From a virus: DNA of 37,575 nucleotides. The stretch lies in the IMG/VR virus record IMGVR_UViG_3300019458_000067, positions 1 to 37,575 of that record; one strand, given 5' to 3'. Position numbers and translations under genes: made by a program. Below the pieces are notes generated by a model. That model was not told the origin of the DNA, did not search any database, and saw only the letters and a program-made list of their open reading frames with translations. This document shows, one piece after another, positions 29,349-37,130 of the stretch (position 1 is its first letter; each line of letters begins with the position of its first letter).

Positions 29349-31228
29349 ATCAATTTCCTTCGTTCTTGTTTTTTGTAAAAACCGATGTCATGCAAAACTT
29401 GTTCGGCAGTGTTTATATACCAATCGTAATCAATATCCGGCTCTAAACCGCCAAGTTGCATTAAAGGCTTTGCGCCTTCGGTTTTCGGCACACTGTCGCC
29501 TTTGAGTTTGTTTATTGTTCCGGTTTCGCCTTTGGCATAATACCAGCGAACAACTTTCCCCAAATAAACACCATTTTTGTGAGCGCCTCCTGTAGCTTTT
29601 CTGACCGAAACGAAACGCCGCATATCCTCGCAAGAACATATTGTATCAGATAAAGAACGCCCGAGCGATAAAAACTTTTCGATTGCATCGTTGACAACCA
29701 GCGTTTCTGGATTTTTCGATAGTACCGAATTAAGAGCCGATCCTTTTTCGCTGAAAACTCCTTTGGCTTTTGTTTCGCCGTTTGTTTTTATTGCCAAATA
29801 GTTGTTAACGTCGCGAGAATAAACAGCTTTGTATTGAGTTTCTTCGGTAAAGAAACCTGTTATATTTTCCCATGTGCCCACAAGCTGTTCGACTTTTGAT
29901 TTTTCAGACTTGGCGCATTTTATAATTAGGCCGTCAGTATTGGCTGAAATAACAGAGACGCCGCTTTCCTCCAAAAGTTCAATTAGCATCAGCAAGGCAA
30001 GTTGGCCTGTTATTGTTGTTTGTATAAGCAAGTCTGGGGCATACAATCTTGAATGTGGCGAACCTAGTTTGCCAAATGTCCCGTTGATTGTGATTTTCAA
30101 AGCATCAGCGGTCACTTTGTCTTTGCCTTTTGCCTCAAGCCGTTTTTTAACCAGTTTCTCAAAAACCTTTAGGAAGCTCCTTCCTATGTGCTTGGGATAC
30201 AATTCTTGATTTAGAATGATAGCAGGGTAATAGCTGGCTACGTCGCGGTCGAGCAGAAGCGTCTCATCGGCAGCAATGTGGCAAATTGACTTTTCGGTCG
30301 AGTGAAGGCCGCCGTTCCCCATTTTATAAACCGACTGCCCGATAGCTACGGAAAGCGCGGCCACCGATGGCGGAAGCTGAGGCGAGCCGCCTTTGTCGAG
30401 CCTGAAAATCGCGTCTTCAACGGTTGCCAGTGCGGCTTGCAATTGAACCGTCGAAAAAGAAAGCCACTCTGGCCGCTTATAGCGAAACGAAAAATCCTCT
30501 TTGAGCTTTGGTTTTCTAATAGGATAGCCAGTCAGTTTTTGAATTTCTGTCGATATAACGACTTCTGCAATTTGGGCGTCTGATTTAGATCGTAAATCTT
30601 CTCCGTATTCGCTACCCAATTTTTCGCGCAAAGCAATGTGGGGGCGAAGTTCGTTATAAAGAAGTTCGGTATTATCCAAATCGTTAAAGCAATAATCTGC
30701 AATCAGCGCCTTTTGATCGTCGCTCAACGGTTCGTTTGGATCGAACGGCAAATCTTGCATACGCTCGCAATGCAAACGGCCAGCATAAGTTTTCAAACTT
30801 TCGGACAGCGGAGCCACTTCAATAATGTCTATATGGTTGTATTTTTGAGAATTGCGAACGCGCTTATCTTCTAAAATAATTTCATCAGAAAGCCGCTTCA
30901 ATTCGGCAATTGTTTTGCCTTTGACCGCCGCTTCGATAATTGGAATATCGTACTTTAGCGAGTTGAACCCGATAATTTTGTATGCCCACATCATATAGCC
31001 AAGGTGTGCAACATCAATATTCATGTACGTTTGGCTGGCAATATGCTTGAAGCCGACAAAAAAGAAATTGGGATAAAGTTCGACATCAAATATAACCTCG
31101 TCGCCTAGCGGCCAAGGCTCGGTCGGCCTTTTCTTTTCTGTCGGTTTGTAATCGAACAGGCGCAACTCCTCGCGTTTTATGGTGTAAGGTTTGACCTTTT
31201 CGAGTTTTGGGAGGTTATCGAAAAACAT
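29345..31228 (-). CDS. Family B DNA polymerase
   Basis: A 627-residue protein. Exonuclease: Exo I FDVELYPN (D48, E50), Exo II NSLKYD (89-94), Exo III YCFNDLDNT (from Y179). Polymerase: motif A DRDVASYYP (D329), motif B KITINGTFGKLG (378-389), motif C NTDG (430-433). All catalytic positions are present. The protein is compact compared with T4-type enzymes and has no visible terminal-protein region, so protein priming is not indicated. It should be the main replicative enzyme, working with the clamp-like protein encoded just upstream, whose stop overlaps its start. Confidence 0.93.
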   Translation of the reverse strand: MFFDNLPKLEKVKPYTIKREELRLFDYKPTEKKRPTEPWPLGDEVIFDVELYPNFFFVGFKHIASQTYMNIDVAHLGYMMWAYKIIGFNSLKYDIPIIEAAVKGKTIAELKRLSDEIILEDKRVRNSQKYNHIDIIEVAPLSESLKTYAGRLHCERMQDLPFDPNEPLSDDQKALIADYCFNDLDNTELLYNELRPHIALREKLGSEYGEDLRSKSDAQIAEVVISTEIQKLTGYPIRKPKLKEDFSFRYKRPEWLSFSTVQLQAALATVEDAIFRLDKGGSPQLPPSVAALSVAIGQSVYKMGNGGLHSTEKSICHIAADETLLLDRDVASYYPAIILNQELYPKHIGRSFLKVFEKLVKKRLEAKGKDKVTADALKITINGTFGKLGSPHSRLYAPDLLIQTTITGQLALLMLIELLEESGVSVISANTDGLIIKCAKSEKSKVEQLVGTWENITGFFTEETQYKAVYSRDVNNYLAIKTNGETKAKGVFSEKGSALNSVLSKNPETLVVNDAIEKFLSLGRSLSDTICSCEDMRRFVSVRKATGGAHKNGVYLGKVVRWYYAKGETGTINKLKGDSVPKTEGAKPLMQLGGLEPDIDYDWYINTAEQVLHDIGFYKKQERRKLI

Positions 31229-32187
31229 TATTTCAAAACCTTTGAAATCATGCCTCTAGTCTTGTTGCCGAAAAACGGCGCTCGATCAGAATGCGTTTCA
31301 AAATCGATCGTTGTTGCAACAGTTTTTAATAGCAAAAACTGCTTTGCGTTAAAAGAGCATTTCGCCTTCAAACCTTCGCAATCGTAAGTAGCACCAACCA
31401 GTGCACCTTTTGTTTCAACGTAGCTTGAGCGAACTTTATTTTCTTCAAAACGAACAAGGCCGTCCTCCGAAAACTCGCTCATGGCTTTAACAGCTTCAAA
31501 CAAGGCGTCGTCAATTGCAACAGGCGTTGCAGCCACGTTCAAAACTTTGTCAATATCGGGCCATTGGCCTTGCATCCGCGAGCATCGAATATAAGCGCCG
31601 TTTTCATACCAGAACGTCAAAGAGTTGTCCGAAAACCCGAAACCGCAAAGTCCGTCGTATTTTGAAACGATTTGACCGAACCGCCTTGGGACGATCAAAT
31701 TCGGCGGCATGTTGACGCCGTGCCAGAATTGCAAAATGACGTTGCGGTTTGTGCTTGAGATTGTGCCGCCGTTCAACAGGAATGAAATTTCAACCAGCGT
31801 TTCGGCTTCCTCGCGAACAAGCGGCATGAGTGCTTTGAAGCCTTGCCGAATGTCGTCGGTGATCGGCGCAACCATTGGGTCCGGCGCAATCATCGGGATT
31901 GTCGCCGGGTCGGCGCAAGGGATGGTCGCGCGCAGCTTTTTGCCCTTGACGACGACGCGACGATTTTCTTGCTCCGCAATCGAGAACTTGTCTCCGGCCA
32001 GCTTCAAGGCGCTCGCCAGCCGCTCGGCATGTGGGCACAGCGCCAAATCCTCGCCAATCGGATGACCGATAGCCAAGGAGCCGTCGAACGCGCTCACATA
32101 GCCCCCGGCGAGCCGCAAATAGGCGCTGCTGTCAGCGACGCCGCCCGTGGCGGGGAGGACGAAGGAAACGGCTTCTAGAAGGTTCAC
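31228..32187 (-). CDS. Sliding-clamp-like protein (DNA polymerase III beta type)
   Basis: A 319-residue protein, similar in length to bacterial beta clamps (about 370). Strand-rich sequence with clamp-like blocks: AYLRLAGGYVSAFDGSLAIG, ALKLAGDKFSIAEQENRRVV and a C-terminal repeat CSFNAKQFLLLKTVATTIDF. I recall phage proteins with this pattern annotated as beta clamp homologues. It lies between the DnaQ-type exonuclease and the polymerase with stop/start overlaps on both sides, which supports a role as processivity factor. Sequence identity to true clamps is low, so this is probable rather than certain. Confidence 0.65.
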   Translation of the reverse strand: MNLLEAVSFVLPATGGVADSSAYLRLAGGYVSAFDGSLAIGHPIGEDLALCPHAERLASALKLAGDKFSIAEQENRRVVVKGKKLRATIPCADPATIPMIAPDPMVAPITDDIRQGFKALMPLVREEAETLVEISFLLNGGTISSTNRNVILQFWHGVNMPPNLIVPRRFGQIVSKYDGLCGFGFSDNSLTFWYENGAYIRCSRMQGQWPDIDKVLNVAATPVAIDDALFEAVKAMSEFSEDGLVRFEENKVRSSYVETKGALVGATYDCEGLKAKCSFNAKQFLLLKTVATTIDFETHSDRAPFFGNKTRGMISKVLK

Positions 32188-32711
32188 AGCCCTAATTCCT
32201 TAAGCTTGAAATAAATCCGCTTGCAGGCTTGCACGTCGGCCATAGCGTCGTGGGCGTTTTCAAATTCTTCGTTAAAAAAGTGTCTATGTGCTTCGGTCAG
32301 CTTAGGCCACTTAAATTTACCATAATTCCCCGGCACTTTACAAATATCAGTTGATTTTTGCATTGTGCAAAAAGTCTGCGGACCCCAAAGAGGGTAAGGA
32401 AATTTAAAGCTATTTGTACACATTTCAACGTCAAATTTGATATTGTGGCCTATCAAAATTGAACTGTCCGTCAAAAAGCGTTCGTACAGTTTTTGCGCAA
32501 TGTGCAGCGGTACACCGTTCGCCGCCATTTCGTCCGTTATCCCATGAACTTCCATAGCCTTCGGATGAATTGGAATTTCAGGATTTACGAGCGTGTTAAC
32601 AGTTGCAATCGTCGTTCCGTCATCTTTGCAAAAATCCATTGCAATCTGACAAATTCGAGCGGTTGAACCTAATCCGGTTGTTTCGGTATCAAGAAACAAA
32701 ATCATTTCCAT
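32184..32711 (-). CDS. DnaQ-like DEDDh 3'-5' exonuclease
   Basis: A 175-residue protein. Exo I FLDTETTGL (D8, E10), Exo II ILIGHNIKFD (D94), Exo III ENAHDAMADV (H154, D159). This is a complete DEDDh set, as in DnaQ and RNase T. The start at 32711 (TAGGA upstream) is preferred over the ATG at 32705. The polymerase already has its own proofreading domain, so this enzyme may process ends, primers or RNA. It overlaps both neighbours. Confidence 0.92.
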   Translation of the reverse strand: MEMILFLDTETTGLGSTARICQIAMDFCKDDGTTIATVNTLVNPEIPIHPKAMEVHGITDEMAANGVPLHIAQKLYERFLTDSSILIGHNIKFDVEMCTNSFKFPYPLWGPQTFCTMQKSTDICKVPGNYGKFKWPKLTEAHRHFFNEEFENAHDAMADVQACKRIYFKLKELGL

Positions 32712-34354
32712 TCAATTCCTACAATTTGAGGATATTTAGGTTTGTTGGTCCAAACGCGAACGGCGCTCGGTTGCCTAGCGTAGCTACATTGCGCCAAAAG
32801 CTGTTCGTTCGTTTCAGGCGGAATACCGTGGCATCTTTGCCTGAACCATTCGCGGCCTTTGTGCCTAACAAATTCTTTTTCATTTTCGACGCTAACCCAT
32901 TCGTGGAAAACTTCGTTTCCGCAATAATACGAAACTTTTATCGAGAACGGCAATTCGTCTTGCCGTTTGTCAGAATTTGCTCGGCGTATGTCGCCCTTGA
33001 CGTGCTTTGCATAAGTAACGTGCGTCACTGGAAACGTGTCAATTTGCGGCAAATCGGAACGCATTATTTCCTCATTGGCGGCGGTTTTTTTAAGTTTCTG
33101 CTGAAACGTAAATTCAAACCCGCAAGCTACGCAAAACCTCGCTGAAAGATGATTGTAAACGCCGCAATGATCGCACTCTTTAACCGGCGCTTCACCCGGC
33201 GGCCCTTTGCCTTTCTGCTGCGGAATTACAGGATCATTGATCGGCCCCAAACGCTTTGTGTTTCCCGCAAAATCCAGAACGAGCGCATCAACCTTTCCGG
33301 GCGCAACTCGCATCGCGCGGCCACACATTTGAACCCAAAGCCCGGTTGACATTGTTGGGCGCAACATGCCCACAAGGTCAATTGGCGGGTGATCGAAGCC
33401 CGTCGTAAGAATATCTTTGTTGACAACACACCGAAACTCGCCGCGTTTGAACGCCTCAATTCGACTGTCGCGCTCACTTGTGGGCATCTTAGAATGCACA
33501 ACGGTCGTCGGAATATTAAATTGTTCGTTCAGCGTTTTGCACAAATGTTCAGCATGTTCGATACCGCTGGCGAATACGATCCACGAACGCCGATTTTGAC
33601 CATAAAGGCAAAGTTCCTTTAGAGCTAGATAGTTTACAATGTCGTTGTCAACGGCCTCTTGCAATTCGTGATTATTGAAATCGCCAGTGTTACTCAAACT
33701 TACGTTTGAAACGTCAAGTGAAGTCTTGGTCTTTTTCGAAACGAGCGGCGACAAAAACCCTTGGGCTATAAGATGCGCAAAACCTTCCATGTTGCACATA
33801 TTGAAAGCAACGTCTGTAAAGATATTGCCGTTCGTCAAACATCCTAAACCTAAGCGGTAAGTGGTAGCAGTCAGACCTATGATTTTTAACCACGGATTTG
33901 TTTTTTGAAGCTGGCCTATCAAGTCTTGATATGAAGTTTCGTCTTTAGGCGAAACCAAATGCGCCTCGTCAATCAACATCAAATCGCGATGGCCCATGTC
34001 ATGCTTAATCATGGATTTGACACCGCCGAAAATTATCGGCTCGTGAATTGCGCGCTGTTTCAATCCGGCAGAATGAATGCCAATCGGCGCGTTCGGCCAA
34101 ATTCTAAGCATTGTGTTGTAGTTCTGCCTAATTAGCTCTTTGACATGCGTTGACATAAGAATTTTTGTGCCGGGATAGGCCGTCAAAGCGCGTTTGCAAA
34201 TTTCAGCAACAATCAGCGCCTTCCCGGCTCCGGTTGGCAAAGCTAAAAGCGGATTGGCTCTTTTTGGTTGCCCGGTTTCATCTGCGCCCCTGTTTTTAGC
34301 GAAATAGCTAAAAATCGTTTCAACGGCTTGAGATTGATAGTCGCGGAGTTGCAT
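32702..34354 (-). CDS. SF2 DEAD/DEAH-box helicase with C-terminal zinc ribbon
   Basis: A 550-residue protein. N-terminal Q-like motif (LRDYQSQAVE), Walker A LPTGAGKA (39-46), DEAH box LIDEAH (127-132), motif III GLTATTYRLG, and the helicase C domain with FDHPPIDLVGMLRP and QMCGRAMR. Near residue 400 a zinc ribbon CDHCGVYNHLSARFCVACGF follows, then a beta-rich tail. Likely the replicative or recombination helicase of the leftward operon; the RAD25/UvsW-like layout suggests fork or branch remodelling. Confidence 0.92.
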   Translation of the reverse strand: MQLRDYQSQAVETIFSYFAKNRGADETGQPKRANPLLALPTGAGKALIVAEICKRALTAYPGTKILMSTHVKELIRQNYNTMLRIWPNAPIGIHSAGLKQRAIHEPIIFGGVKSMIKHDMGHRDLMLIDEAHLVSPKDETSYQDLIGQLQKTNPWLKIIGLTATTYRLGLGCLTNGNIFTDVAFNMCNMEGFAHLIAQGFLSPLVSKKTKTSLDVSNVSLSNTGDFNNHELQEAVDNDIVNYLALKELCLYGQNRRSWIVFASGIEHAEHLCKTLNEQFNIPTTVVHSKMPTSERDSRIEAFKRGEFRCVVNKDILTTGFDHPPIDLVGMLRPTMSTGLWVQMCGRAMRVAPGKVDALVLDFAGNTKRLGPINDPVIPQQKGKGPPGEAPVKECDHCGVYNHLSARFCVACGFEFTFQQKLKKTAANEEIMRSDLPQIDTFPVTHVTYAKHVKGDIRRANSDKRQDELPFSIKVSYYCGNEVFHEWVSVENEKEFVRHKGREWFRQRCHGIPPETNEQLLAQCSYARQPSAVRVWTNKPKYPQIVGIEWK

Positions 34355-34371
34355 TAGGCGGCCCTATTTTT

Positions 34372-35184
34372 CTAAACTATAGATTGCCATTGCCCGCAAC
34401 CTTCTTTTACAAAATCCTTAGGGATTACTTTTTCTACTAAGCCGCATTGCCATTCTGAATTTTCAACTGGCTTTGCAAACTTGCAGGAACGACAATTTTT
34501 TTCCGGCAAATGATTTGAATGACAAATGTCGTTAAAATGACACCATTTGCATTTGAAAAACGTTGGCGTTTCGCTTATCTTTTTTGGTGGAACCTGACTA
34601 AAAATTATTTCGCCGGCTTTGGCGACATGCAAAGCGCCAACCGTAGGATCGAGCGCAACCCGTTCAAAATAAAATTCATCGGTGTTCTTATTGACCGCGC
34701 AATAAAGTCCGTTTGGCAAATCGTAGAACGGGCCGTAAGTCTGCATCTGCACAAGGTGCTGAGGTTTAGATAATTCCAAACCGTTCTTTTCAAGTTCTTT
34801 AAAAGACTTGTCGCCGTGCGTTTTAAACTCAAGAAGAAATGAACCGTGTCCGGTTATTTGAGCTATACCGTCCAGCGAGCCGCCAAAATGACCATTGTGG
34901 GCACTTATGCGAAACTGCTTACCTGTGTCAGGATCAACTTCTTGAACTTGTATGCCCACAAGTGAGAGTGCTTTTACAAATCGGGCTTCCTCAAGTTGCC
35001 CGCGTTCGAATAGACGATACATTCGCCCGTCAAACTGTTCTAATTTCAACCAGCGAAATGTATTCCAAATGTAGCGCGAACATTCATGGCCGATGATCGA
35101 AGCGCCTAGATGCGACCTATGGCCTTCGCGGAAATGCTCAACGCAAGTAGCATCGACATTTTGCTTTAGTTTTGCGGTGTCCAT
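34372..35184 (-). CDS. Cas4-like PD-(D/E)XK exonuclease with Cys cluster
   Basis: A 270-residue protein. The N-terminus has SHLGASIIGHECSRYIWNTF with C35; GGSLDGI gives D105 and LLEFKTHG gives E119/K121, the PD-(D/E)XK core. Near the C-terminus KCKWCHFNDICHSNHLPEKN followed by CRSCKF offers several cysteines; C35 plus three of these could hold a Cas4/AddB-type iron-sulphur cluster. Such phage exonucleases resect ends for single-strand annealing or Sak4-type recombination. It is not part of a CRISPR system here. Confidence 0.82.
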   Translation of the reverse strand: MDTAKLKQNVDATCVEHFREGHRSHLGASIIGHECSRYIWNTFRWLKLEQFDGRMYRLFERGQLEEARFVKALSLVGIQVQEVDPDTGKQFRISAHNGHFGGSLDGIAQITGHGSFLLEFKTHGDKSFKELEKNGLELSKPQHLVQMQTYGPFYDLPNGLYCAVNKNTDEFYFERVALDPTVGALHVAKAGEIIFSQVPPKKISETPTFFKCKWCHFNDICHSNHLPEKNCRSCKFAKPVENSEWQCGLVEKVIPKDFVKEGCGQWQSIV

Positions 35185-35202
35185 TTTAAATCTTTCTTCT
35201 TA

Positions 35203-35270
35203 GGTGGCGCATCGTGCAACCTGTCCGGTACTATCAGGGGGGGCACGGCCAATTCCCACGATGCGCCGCC
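35203..35270 (-). ncRNA. Long stem-loop element between exonuclease and SSB genes
   Basis: Arms 35203-35216 and 35257-35270 (GGYGGCGCATCGTG on opposite strands) match at 13 of 14 positions and enclose a 40-base, GC-rich loop with a seven-G run. It directly follows the terminator at 35271-35302 in the leftward direction, and ends 19 bases before the exonuclease ATG. Could be a processed leader structure, a small RNA or a mobile hairpin. Function unknown; the ncRNA label is provisional. Confidence 0.4.
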
Positions 35271-35302
35271 AAAAAAGGCATACGTTCTTCGCCCGGTATG
35301 CC
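35271..35302 (-). terminator. Rho-independent terminator after the SSB gene
   Basis: On the minus strand, GGCATAC, a 12-base loop, GTATGCC, then TTTTTT. It lies about 20 bases after the SSB stop and would set the recombination genes apart from the polymerase genes. Confidence 0.85.
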
Positions 35303-35323
35303 AGCGAGCGGGCCATTGCAGGT

Positions 35324-35872
35324 TTAGCCCGGTGCGCCCCATGGCCCTGCTGCGCCAGCTTGGACACCCCAAGGGTTGTTCGAAGGGGACGCATTCTCCG
35401 CAGGCACGGTAAACGTTGGCGTCGGAGGAGCAGGGTTTACCATAGGCGCTGCACCCGCTCGCACTACTTCGCTGGGTTTACGCATATCGCTCGTGTAAAT
35501 AGCAACAACGTCGGTCATTTCAGGGCGATTTTTCTGCGGACCGATTTCAACAACGAACGGACGCTTGCAAAGTTCGTCAGTGTTCTTGAATTTGAAAACG
35601 CCGGTTACATAGCAATAGGCGGAAAGCTGCTTCTGTGCAATCTCAACCGCCATTGCGTTAGAATTGTGGAGGTTGATACGATCAGTATGGCGAACGCCTT
35701 TTGCGGGACCGTCAACAGCCTCCATCGTCAGAGCAAGAAAACCACCGTCCCCTTTGTTAGTTGACTTGAGTTCGGTTTCAACAATCATAACCGGATGCTT
35801 TCCGATAGGAAGCATTCCCCCGCCGCCATATTGTGGCGTGTAATTAGTTGCGTCAAATTCAAACGATGGCAT
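35324..35872 (-). CDS. Phage ssDNA-binding protein (DUF669-like)
   Basis: A 182-residue protein with AAGGA 9 bases before the ATG. The N-terminal OB-like block (LPIGKHPVMIVETELKSTNK, GGFLALTMEAVDGPAKGVRH, INLHNSNAMAVEIAQKQLSA) is that of the DUF669 single-strand-binding family. The Pro/Ala/Gly-rich, disordered tail ends WGAPG. Lies next to the Sak4-like ATPase, its usual partner. Confidence 0.85.
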   Translation of the reverse strand: MPSFEFDATNYTPQYGGGGMLPIGKHPVMIVETELKSTNKGDGGFLALTMEAVDGPAKGVRHTDRINLHNSNAMAVEIAQKQLSAYCYVTGVFKFKNTDELCKRPFVVEIGPQKNRPEMTDVVAIYTSDMRKPSEVVRAGAAPMVNPAPPTPTFTVPAENASPSNNPWGVQAGAAGPWGAPG

Positions 35873-35874
35873 TT

Positions 35875-36702
35875 TTACTTTCCTTCTCGATTGTAAAGGT
35901 CAATTCCTTTAGATTTGTAAATTGCGTCTGCTAGATAATTCCAACTGTTCTCCTTCGGAATTGCAATTGTTTCGGTCAAATCGTATCTGTTTTTAGCGAC
36001 CCATTGGGGCGAACGATCAACAGCCAGCATTCGGCCTTGGTTGGCCGAAACTGCCATCTTATGATTGTCCTCTTTGGTTACGAAAAGGGGTTCGTGCATG
36101 AAACCGATAAGGTCGGCCCATTGGGTTATAAATTCGCGCGGCCCATAGGTTTTACCGTCTTTTGGCGAATACAAAAGCAATTCCCATTGCAAATATTCGC
36201 CGTAAGCAGGGTCGATAACTTTGCTGGCAAACGTATGACACGTAATAACGATGTTTATTTTGGCATATTTTGCAAGCTCATCGCAACGCGCAATAAAATC
36301 CTGAAACAAATTTCGCATGTGAACGAACGCTTTACCGTAACCGCCGTGAGCCGTCGCCATTGTCAGCTTTTTCTTTTTGTGGTCCGGATCGGCTTCGATG
36401 GTTGCAATTTCTATCATGCGTTCAAGCGCCGTAGCACTGTCAAACACCAGCGTTTTGTGGGCAAATTTACCAGTCTGCGCAGCACCTCTAATTTCGTCCA
36501 TTAGGCCGATAAGTTGCAGCCACGTTGCAATCTGTGGCGTACGATGGGTGGTGATCGACGCATAGCCGTTTTCCAGCGGGATCAGAAGCGAACCCGGCGC
36601 GCCACAAGCAAGCGTCGTTTTGCCAACGCCTTCGGTGCCACTGATGACAATTCGCTGACCTTCAAACGAAGGACCGCTTGTGGTTTGCGCTAGAAGACTC
36701 AC
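35875..36702 (-). CDS. Sak4-like RecA-fold ATPase (single-strand annealing/recombination)
   Basis: A 275-residue protein. P-loop SGTEGVGKTT (21-30), Walker B region TLVFDSATALE, and NIVITCHTFA, which is the layout of the AAA_24/Sak4 family. With the adjacent DUF669 SSB it forms the standard Sak4-SSB recombination pair; the Cas4-like exonuclease would supply ends. Together they may form concatemers for packaging. Overlaps both neighbours by few bases. Confidence 0.85.
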   Translation of the reverse strand: MSLLAQTTSGPSFEGQRIVISGTEGVGKTTLACGAPGSLLIPLENGYASITTHRTPQIATWLQLIGLMDEIRGAAQTGKFAHKTLVFDSATALERMIEIATIEADPDHKKKKLTMATAHGGYGKAFVHMRNLFQDFIARCDELAKYAKINIVITCHTFASKVIDPAYGEYLQWELLLYSPKDGKTYGPREFITQWADLIGFMHEPLFVTKEDNHKMAVSANQGRMLAVDRSPQWVAKNRYDLTETIAIPKENSWNYLADAIYKSKGIDLYNREGK

Positions 36703-37130
36703 GATTTAGGTTCCACAATCTCAAAAGTCGGCATTCCCGGCGAAGTTGTCAGAACGCTATCGACAATTCCTTTGATTGCGCGTTGTTGTTCCGTATCTTC
36801 TAGCTTTTTGTATTCGCTGATGGAAAGTTCAGCTTTCCATTTGAACAAGCGTTCAGCAATAAACGAGCCTTCATTGCCGATATTGGCAATGCGATTTTCT
36901 GCATCCGCTACTTTGTTCTTGTCTGCGTCCAATTTATAATTGGTTTTCGCTGTCAATTTGGCTTTCCAACCATTGCCAATATCGAGCGTGTTTACGCCGT
37001 CGGCAGCATCAGGAAAGAGCGAAGTCAAAATTTCATGGCGCAAATTCGCTTCATGTTCTTTGACGGCTTCGAGCGACCTTTTCGCTTCCATCCAATTTGT
37101 TAACAATGCGCTCTGTTCGACGGTCAACAT
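36699..37130 (-). CDS. Small helical/beta phage protein, unknown (143 aa)
   Basis: A 143-residue protein: helical N-terminus (NWMEAKRSLEAVKEHEANLR), central beta-like DGVNTLDIGNGWKAKLTAKT, helical C-terminus. Its pattern (L-x-A-x-K-x-x-E-x-x-L-R-x-x-i, then NTL-l-GNGWK) recurs in hypothetical proteins placed just before Sak4/SSB genes in many phages. Starts inside the stop region of the hexapeptide-repeat gene. Likely part of the recombination module; function not known. Confidence 0.7.
   Translation of the reverse strand: MLTVEQSALLTNWMEAKRSLEAVKEHEANLRHEILTSLFPDAADGVNTLDIGNGWKAKLTAKTNYKLDADKNKVADAENRIANIGNEGSFIAERLFKWKAELSISEYKKLEDTEQQRAIKGIVDSVLTTSPGMPTFEIVEPKS

Noticed and set aside
34372-35184. 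Part of a CRISPR-Cas adaptation module (Cas4)
   Set aside because: No Cas1, Cas2 or array in the window. Phage Cas4-like exonucleases beside Sak4/SSB genes are recombination enzymes.
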